From: Bacillota bacterium
GTDB lineage: Bacteria > Bacillota > Clostridia > Christensenellales > CAG-138
Length of the DNA: 25,336 nucleotides
Direction of reading: 5' to 3'
Assembly: GCA_023396535.1 (NCBI GenBank)
Contig: JAEWWD010000078.1
Coordinates: forward strand, 1 to 25,336
Shown here: positions 21,846-25,336 of the stretch, piece by piece
How the letters are laid out: each line of letters begins with the position of its first letter
How positions within the stretch are numbered: the stretch's first letter is position 1
Made by a program: the position numbers and the translations under genes
Notes under the pieces: generated by a model
Told to the model about the DNA's origin: nothing
Seen by the model: only the letters and a program-made list of their open reading frames with translations
Databases searched by the model: none

Positions 21846-22052
21846 CTATGTCAGCGATCCGATCAGCAGGCCTACGCCCGCCGCCACCAGCAGCGACAGT
21901 ATTTGCGCTACCAGCGCTTCCCAGCGCTTGCCGCTGCGGCCTTCCAACGCGCGCAGCCGCTCCTCATGGTCCGAGATCTGCGCGAGCGCGGTATCCAGTT
22001 TGGTATCGATGCGCGCTAGCGTCTGCAGCACCTCCTGCATGTTATTATCCAT
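21846..22052 (-). CDS. XhlA-like small phage membrane protein (68 aa)
   Basis: An N-terminal coiled coil (MQEVLQTLARIDTKLDTALA, then QISDHEERLRALE) is followed by one C-terminal transmembrane helix (LVAQILSLLVAAGVGLLIGS). This is the XhlA/haemolysin arrangement found beside endolysin and holin in many Firmicutes phages. The start at 22052 lies 4 nt after the amidase stop; the SD (GGAGG) is 13 nt away, longer than usual. It probably assists lysis. Confidence 0.65.
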   Translation of the reverse strand: MDNNMQEVLQTLARIDTKLDTALAQISDHEERLRALEGRSGKRWEALVAQILSLLVAAGVGLLIGSLT

Positions 22053-22056
22053 ATAT

Positions 22057-22803
22057 TCACGTCATCCTCCGTAAGTAATTGCTGATGCACCATCCGCGCA
22101 TCATGGGGGTTTGTTCGTGCAGTATGATTTCTGCCCAATCGTTGCTCAGCGCAAGCACGATGCAGCGCCCTGAGCGAGAAAGACGGCTTATCACCGGGTG
22201 TGCGGTGCCAGGCCCCGTCCGTACGTTGACAAACGTCGCGCCGGCATACTGGTACAGCGCGGGCAGGACGGGTTCCGGATCCGGCGCTTCTGTAGCGGCG
22301 ACAAGCTTGCGAAACGCATCCATATCGATGACGGGGCAGGCGGTGGGATATGTGCCGCCCTCGGACAAGGGAACTTCCCTGTGCCCCAGTACCGCGGATA
22401 CCGGAAGATTGTAGACGGCCATTACATCCTTTGTCAGGCGGATCGCCGCGGCCAACTGTTTTTCAGTGGGCATCCCGGCTTCGCGCATATCGCCGATGAG
22501 GGCGATGGATACGGAGCGATCCGCGGCGCCTATGCCGTCCGCGTTTTTCGTCAGGCTGTTTTTTACGGCCCCGTGCTTATATTCGAGCCCGCGTCCGTCA
22601 AACACCGCACCCTGCGTGTTGACGCCGAAGGAATACTCGATCCCCCGCCACCCGTTTTCCTCGATGCGCCGCTCATGCAGGGCTTTCCATCGTTCGGGGG
22701 TAGAATAATCGCCCACCGTGTGGTGTATCTGGATATGGTCGGTGAGCGCGCGTTCGCTGCGTCCGTACGGCCATAGAAGGCCGACATCCGTCACATAATC
22801 CAC
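22057..22803 (-). CDS. Phage endolysin: N-acetylmuramoyl-L-alanine amidase with SH3 domain (248 aa)
   Basis: Amidase_2 domain at about 15-160: I-Q-I-H-H-T-V-G-D (first Zn His), GIEYSFGVNTQGAVFDGRG, SVSIALIGDM, VLGHREVPLSEGGTYPTACP (second Zn His and the Cys ligand position). A Pro/Glu linker leads to a bacterial SH3 domain (about 180-245: FVNVRTGPGTAHPVISRLSR, then GWCISNYL). It cuts the bond between MurNAc and L-Ala. The start is GTG 22803 with AAAGGAGG 6 nt upstream. It has no signal peptide, consistent with holin-dependent release. Confidence 0.92.
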   Translation of the reverse strand: MDYVTDVGLLWPYGRSERALTDHIQIHHTVGDYSTPERWKALHERRIEENGWRGIEYSFGVNTQGAVFDGRGLEYKHGAVKNSLTKNADGIGAADRSVSIALIGDMREAGMPTEKQLAAAIRLTKDVMAVYNLPVSAVLGHREVPLSEGGTYPTACPVIDMDAFRKLVAATEAPDPEPVLPALYQYAGATFVNVRTGPGTAHPVISRLSRSGRCIVLALSNDWAEIILHEQTPMMRGWCISNYLRRMT

Positions 22804-22886
22804 TATATGCCTCCTTTCTGTGGTTCACCCCGCCGACGGCTTTCCGAAGCGGGGAAGGGAAGGCGCGGCACCCTGCCGCGATATTG

Positions 22887-22923
22887 AAAAGTCCTCCGCC
22901 GATCGTAGTATGATCGGGAGGAC
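22887..22923 (-). terminator. Terminator-like hairpin upstream of the endolysin
   Basis: GTCCTC..CCGATC pairs with GATCGG..GAGGAC (22891-22923, two-base bulge) and the minus strand continues CTTTTC. It separates the interrupted tail gene from the lysis genes; read-through would be needed unless a promoter lies in 22804-22886. The surrounding stretch 22804-23013 has no other gene. Confidence 0.45.
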
Positions 22924-23446
22924 GATTCCCCTTTACTGCATGGTATGACGGCAGCCGCACATTGGTTTCACCGTCTGTGAAAAATATATATGCGTATGTG
23001 AACGCGTACCGTGCTATGGCTGCTCCGTCCAGCCGTATACGCCCGGTTCCCACACATTGCCGGAAACGGCGCTGACCCAGCGGGCGTTGTTGTGGCTGAC
23101 CTTCGCGCCCAGTGCGTACGCATCCGTCGCGCCCGTAGGCTGCCGCCACGCCGGCCATTCCTCCGCGGGGTCGTCGATGCGTACCCACAGCGACACGGCA
23201 GCGCCGGGCGTCCAGTCCGCCTGCGCCGTATGCGCCTGCAGGCAGCGGTACAGGAGCCCGTCCTTCCGTACGCGGTCGCCCGCGGCGTACGTGGCCGTGG
23301 CGCTCCACGGCATAATAATGATCCCCCGGCGAAGCGGGGGGGTATTTCATATGCGGGTATAACCCTGGAATGCCAGCTACGCCTCACGTGGCGTTAGCAC
23401 GGCCTGACACTTGCGTAGGCCTGTTACCTGCCGCCCGTAAACGGGC

Positions 23447-23880
23447 TTATTTGGACATGGTTAGTTGCTCACCCATTTGATCCTCGGTTACCTGTTTCCG
23501 GATGTACTCCTGTATCTTTTTCGCATTCTTGCCCGCCGTATCTACATAGTATCCCCGGCACCAGAATTCTCTGTTTCGATACTTAAACTTCAATTCCGGG
23601 AATTGCTCATATAGCATTAAGCTGCTTTTCCCCTTCAAATACCCCATAAAACTTGATACCGCCACCTTTGGCGGTATCTCCAGCAGCATATGCACATGGT
23701 CCAGACAGATTTCTGCTTCTATAATCGTTATTCCTTTCAACTCGCACAGTTTTCTTAATTCTTCCCTATTTCCATCCGCTTTTCTCCGAAAAACACCTTC
23801 CTCCGGTATTTCGGCGCAAACACTATATGGTATTTGCAATTCCATTTCGTGTGGGATAGACTTTTATTGTCATTCTCCAT
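23447..23880 (-). pseudogene. tnpA: IS200-type Y1 transposase tnpA with a 1-nt frameshift
   Basis: The first part (ATG 23880) reads KYHIVFAPKYRRKVFFGEKR then MEIGK. The second, in another frame, reads LRKLCELKGITIIEAEICLD, HVHMLLEIPPKVAVSSFMGYL, FWCRGYYVDTAGKN. Together they give about 144 residues, the normal IS200 TnpA length, with the HUH metal motif (HVH) and the catalytic Tyr region (GYYVDT) intact. One base is missing in the AATTAAGAAAA stretch near 23750-23760. It may be a real inactivation or a sequencing error. The same hairpin-rich leader as in IS200 precedes it. Confidence 0.8.
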
Positions 23881-23889
23881 CGGAATGAC

Positions 23890-23907
23890 CTCCTTTTGCA
23901 AAAGGAG
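23890..23907 (-). promoter_or_regulatory. Hairpin covering the tnpA ribosome binding site
   Basis: CTCCTTTT/AAAAGGAG form a perfect inverted repeat; the second arm is the SD (AAAAGGAGG) 6-7 nt before ATG 23880. Pairing would hide the SD and limit translation, as known for IS200. Confidence 0.6.
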
Positions 23908-24096
23908 TTTTTCTGTCTTCATTATCGGCAGGAGCCTTCTTTTGAACCACTGGCCCAGCCAGTGGTTTTCTTCGCACAAAAAGAGCAGGCACCACATGCC
24001 TGCTCGTCGGAGAGCATCGCGCCGGCGGTATTTATTGCCTCCGCCTTCTTTCTGGCAGCTTCCAACCATTTGCCCATATGCTATTCCTCCTCCGGC

Positions 24097-24421
24097 TCAA
24101 CACTCAAATTTTAGCGCCTCCTGCATATCGGCGGTTTCGTCTTCCGGCTCCACGGGAGACATCCAGTTTTCAGGTGGGTCGTCCGGGTCTGGAAAATGTT
24201 CCTGTCTCCGGGTCATACAGTCAGTGTTCAGGAGGCTCTGGCTGAATAAACCGTGCATCGCCTTCTTGTGTCTCGTCAAAGCCCCAGCTTTCAAAGACAT
24301 AGTCCGGAGCTTCGACAAAGACTATGTTGGGGGCGTATTTGCCAACTGTACTTTCCAGCGTTGGATGCCTGGTCGTCGCGTCCCAGTGGCAGAAACCATT
24401 AAGCACCTGTATTACTTTCAT
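24097..24421 (-). pseudogene. Small phage tail protein with nonsense and frameshift lesions
   Basis: Starts at ATG 24421 (SD AGGAAGG) and reads MKVIQVLNGFCHWDATTRHP then TLESTVGKYAPNIVFVEAPD, YVFESWGFDETQEGDARFIQ, PEPPEH. It is then stopped by TGA at 24221. Past the stop the frame continues LYDPETGTF, where a Trp codon (TGG) would be expected instead of TGA. A second lesion, an extra T in TTTTCC near 24190-24195, shifts the frame to PDPDDPPENWMSPVEP..ADMQEALKFEC. Restored length is about 107 residues. It lies 16 nt after the glycine-rich tail gene and 19 nt before the split CBM gene. Its family often sits next to tail fibre genes in gut Firmicutes phages; function unknown. Confidence 0.6.
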
Positions 24422-24437
24422 AATAGCACCTTCCTAT

Positions 24438-25336
24438 TTACATCCAATATTGTACAATGCAAATTCCGCTACCGCCATATCCGGCAGAGACACTCGGACT
24501 TGGACTGGAACCGCCACCGCCTGCTGCAATCCCGCCGTTATTATTGCCGGTAGGCGTGCCTCCATTGCCTACATTTTTACCATAGCCACCACCGCCGCCA
24601 CCGCCGCCAGGTGTGCCTTCAGTAGCATTACCACCATTGCCGCCATTGCCACCATAGCCGCCACCGCCGCCACCGCCGCCATTGCCACCGGGAGTTTCGT
24701 TATATTTAAATGCACCACCGTTACCACCGTTACCGCCGTAACCACCACCACCACCACCACCACCATTTTGAAAGCCAGATGAGCCAGCGTTACCACCGTT
24801 GCCGCCGTAGCCGCCGCCGCCACCACCTATTCTTGAATTACTAATGCCGCCTGTACCAGAACCTTGAAATTCTACATCCAGTGTAGTAGTATTTGTGCCG
24901 GCGCTACCATTCGTACTTGTATATCCGCCATTACCGCCATAGAGACCGCCTAAACCTCTATTCGCCAGTGAATTAGCGCCACCGCCGCCACCCCATTGTC
25001 CACCACTTCCACCAATGGCGTTGCCACCAGCGCCACCGCCGCCGAATGATGTTCCGTTTCCACCCGCAGCAGATTTACCACCGCCACCACTGCCACCAGT
25101 GCCGCCAGCATTTGCAGCACCACCACTACCACCGGATGCAGATAACAGTGCTCCAAATGATGTGACGCCGCCGGCCGTACCGCCTGAAGAGCCTCCTGTA
25201 CCACCCGCACCTATAATTATACTGTACTGCGTACCAGGGATAATATCAAATACGCCAGTGGCCATATAACCGCCACCGCCACCACCGCCGCCACCGCCAC
25301 CACCCCCGCCAAACAGGCGCATGTTTACACTACGTA
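24438..25336 (-). CDS. Glycine-rich phage tail/adhesin-like protein, 5'-truncated by window end
   Basis: The visible part (about 299 residues) is dominated by Gly runs and GGNGG, GGSGG, GGYGGNGG units. A short ordered segment near its start (MATGVFDIIPGTQYSIIIGAGG) and a C-terminal SAGYGGSGICIVQYWM are the ends expected for glycine-rich tail-tip or fibre proteins, where Gly-rich regions pack as polyglycine helices. The frame is open upstream of the Met at 25322 (RSVNMRLF), so the real start is beyond 25336. The repeats are low-complexity and prone to slippage. Receptor binding is an inference from context. Confidence 0.7.
   Translation of the reverse strand, partial: RSVNMRLFGGGGGGGGGGGGGGYMATGVFDIIPGTQYSIIIGAGGTGGSSGGTAGGVTSFGALLSASGGSGGAANAGGTGGSGGGGKSAAGGNGTSFGGGGAGGNAIGGSGGQWGGGGGANSLANRGLGGLYGGNGGYTSTNGSAGTNTTTLDVEFQGSGTGGISNSRIGGGGGGYGGNGGNAGSSGFQNGGGGGGGGYGGNGGNGGAFKYNETPGGNGGGGGGGGYGGNGGNGGNATEGTPGGGGGGGGYGKNVGNGGTPTGNNNGGIAAGGGGSSPSPSVSAGYGGSGICIVQYWM

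Larger units (their letters stand above)
23323..24005 (-). mobile_element. IS200/IS605-family insertion sequence (IS200-like, tnpA only)
   Basis: The element carries a Y1 transposase gene flanked by hairpins, no tnpB and no obvious target duplication. Right-end hairpin CCCCCG/CGGGGG is at 23323-23340. Left-side hairpins are AACCACTGG/CCAGTGGTT (about 23945-23967) and GAGCAGGCA/TGCCTGCTC followed on the minus strand by T5 (23982-24005). The last resembles the terminator that shields IS200 transposase genes. The exact tips cannot be fixed; the outermost hairpin overlaps codons of the interrupted tail gene. Confidence 0.65.
23014..24077 (-). pseudogene. Carbohydrate-binding phage tail protein gene split by an IS200-type element
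   Basis: The N-terminal part starts at ATG 24077 (SD GAGGAGGAA) and reads MGKWLEAARKKAEAINTAGA then MLSDEQA, a start typical of gut Firmicutes phage tail proteins. After that the frame runs into IS sequence and stops at 23922. The C-terminal part resumes after the IS near 23322: PWSATATYAAGDRVRKDGLL, YRCLQAHTAQADWTP, DAYALGAKVSHNNARW, NVWEPGVYGWTE. This is a CBM5/12-like double domain. An ATG at 23313 with GGGGGA upstream could still express the last 99 residues. A few codons around the junction are missing or unclear. Confidence 0.65.

Noticed and set aside
22673..23350. Minus-strand open frame of 225 codons overlapping the endolysin start and CBM fragment
   Set aside because: It lies out of frame with both recognisable proteins, has no SD and has a basic low-information product.
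24221..24223. TGA read as tryptophan (stop-codon reassignment)
   Set aside because: A Trp codon is expected here, but TGA ends other genes in the window (for example at 3509 and 9476) with normal downstream spacing, and a frameshift follows closely. A mutation or sequencing error is simpler.
24438..25336. CRISPR-like or tandem-repeat array
   Set aside because: The repetition is triplet-level Gly coding in one open frame, without spacers or a constant repeat unit.

Overview
The window looks like a piece of a high-GC Firmicutes (Bacillota, probably gut Clostridia) chromosome that carries prophage material. This rests on the gene families (rsmI, rlmH, WalJ/YycJ-like MBL protein, class F sortase, YaaH/SleL-like GH18, DUF6054, CheX), the strong AGGAGG ribosome binding sites, the DinR-like SOS operator and an IS200-type insertion sequence. 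No rRNA or tRNA gene and no CRISPR array was seen.

Layout. (1) 1-8.5 kb, minus strand: a P22/podovirus-like head and neck operon read right to left: portal, scaffold-like protein, N4-gp56-type major capsid protein, two small connector proteins, a gp10-like beta-propeller, a small helical protein and two paralogous peptidoglycan-binding virion proteins, closed by a terminator at 69-112. No terminase precedes the portal. (2) 8.6-12.3 kb, minus strand: a laterally acquired, AT-rich immunity-like gene, then DUF1905, rsmI, a tRNA1(Val) N6-methyltransferase homologue and a class F sortase. (3) 12.7-14.4 kb: an ArpU-like phage late regulator (minus) divergent from DUF6054 and a GNAT acetyltransferase (plus). 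(4) 14.6-19 kb: a GH18 spore-type hydrolase (minus), then plus-strand walJ-like MBL, CPBP protease, rlmH and a prolyl-tRNA editing protein. (5) 19.1-21.2 kb, minus: cheX, bacteriohemerythrin, AIM24 family. (6) 21.3-25.3 kb, minus: the distal end of a phage late operon: glycine-rich tail protein (cut by the window end), a small tail protein with two lesions, a carbohydrate-binding tail protein split by an IS200 element, endolysin, XhlA-like protein and holin, ended by a strong terminator.

The most unusual content is between the genes. Five intergenic copies of a structured element (near 116-243, 10379-10483, 12395-12555, 16741-16875 and 20324-20490) share short fixed motifs (AGGTGT, a TACAYGC-type heptaloop closed by CG pairs, and ACGGAT in three copies), while their stems differ in sequence and keep perfect or near-perfect pairing. 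A second, MITE-like family of variable hairpins between GGGC..GCCC ends is present in five copies, two of them inside the phage operon. One sub-part of it is a 135-bp repeat present twice with two mismatches.

Regulation. The portal operon and the ArpU-like gene have matching promoters: TATACT, then 9 nt, then a 14-bp site that contains AACAAATGTTC and resembles the DinR/LexA box. This ties the two loci into one probably SOS-linked regulon although 4 kb of host genes lie between them. The portal leader also contains a terminator that overlaps a competing hairpin.
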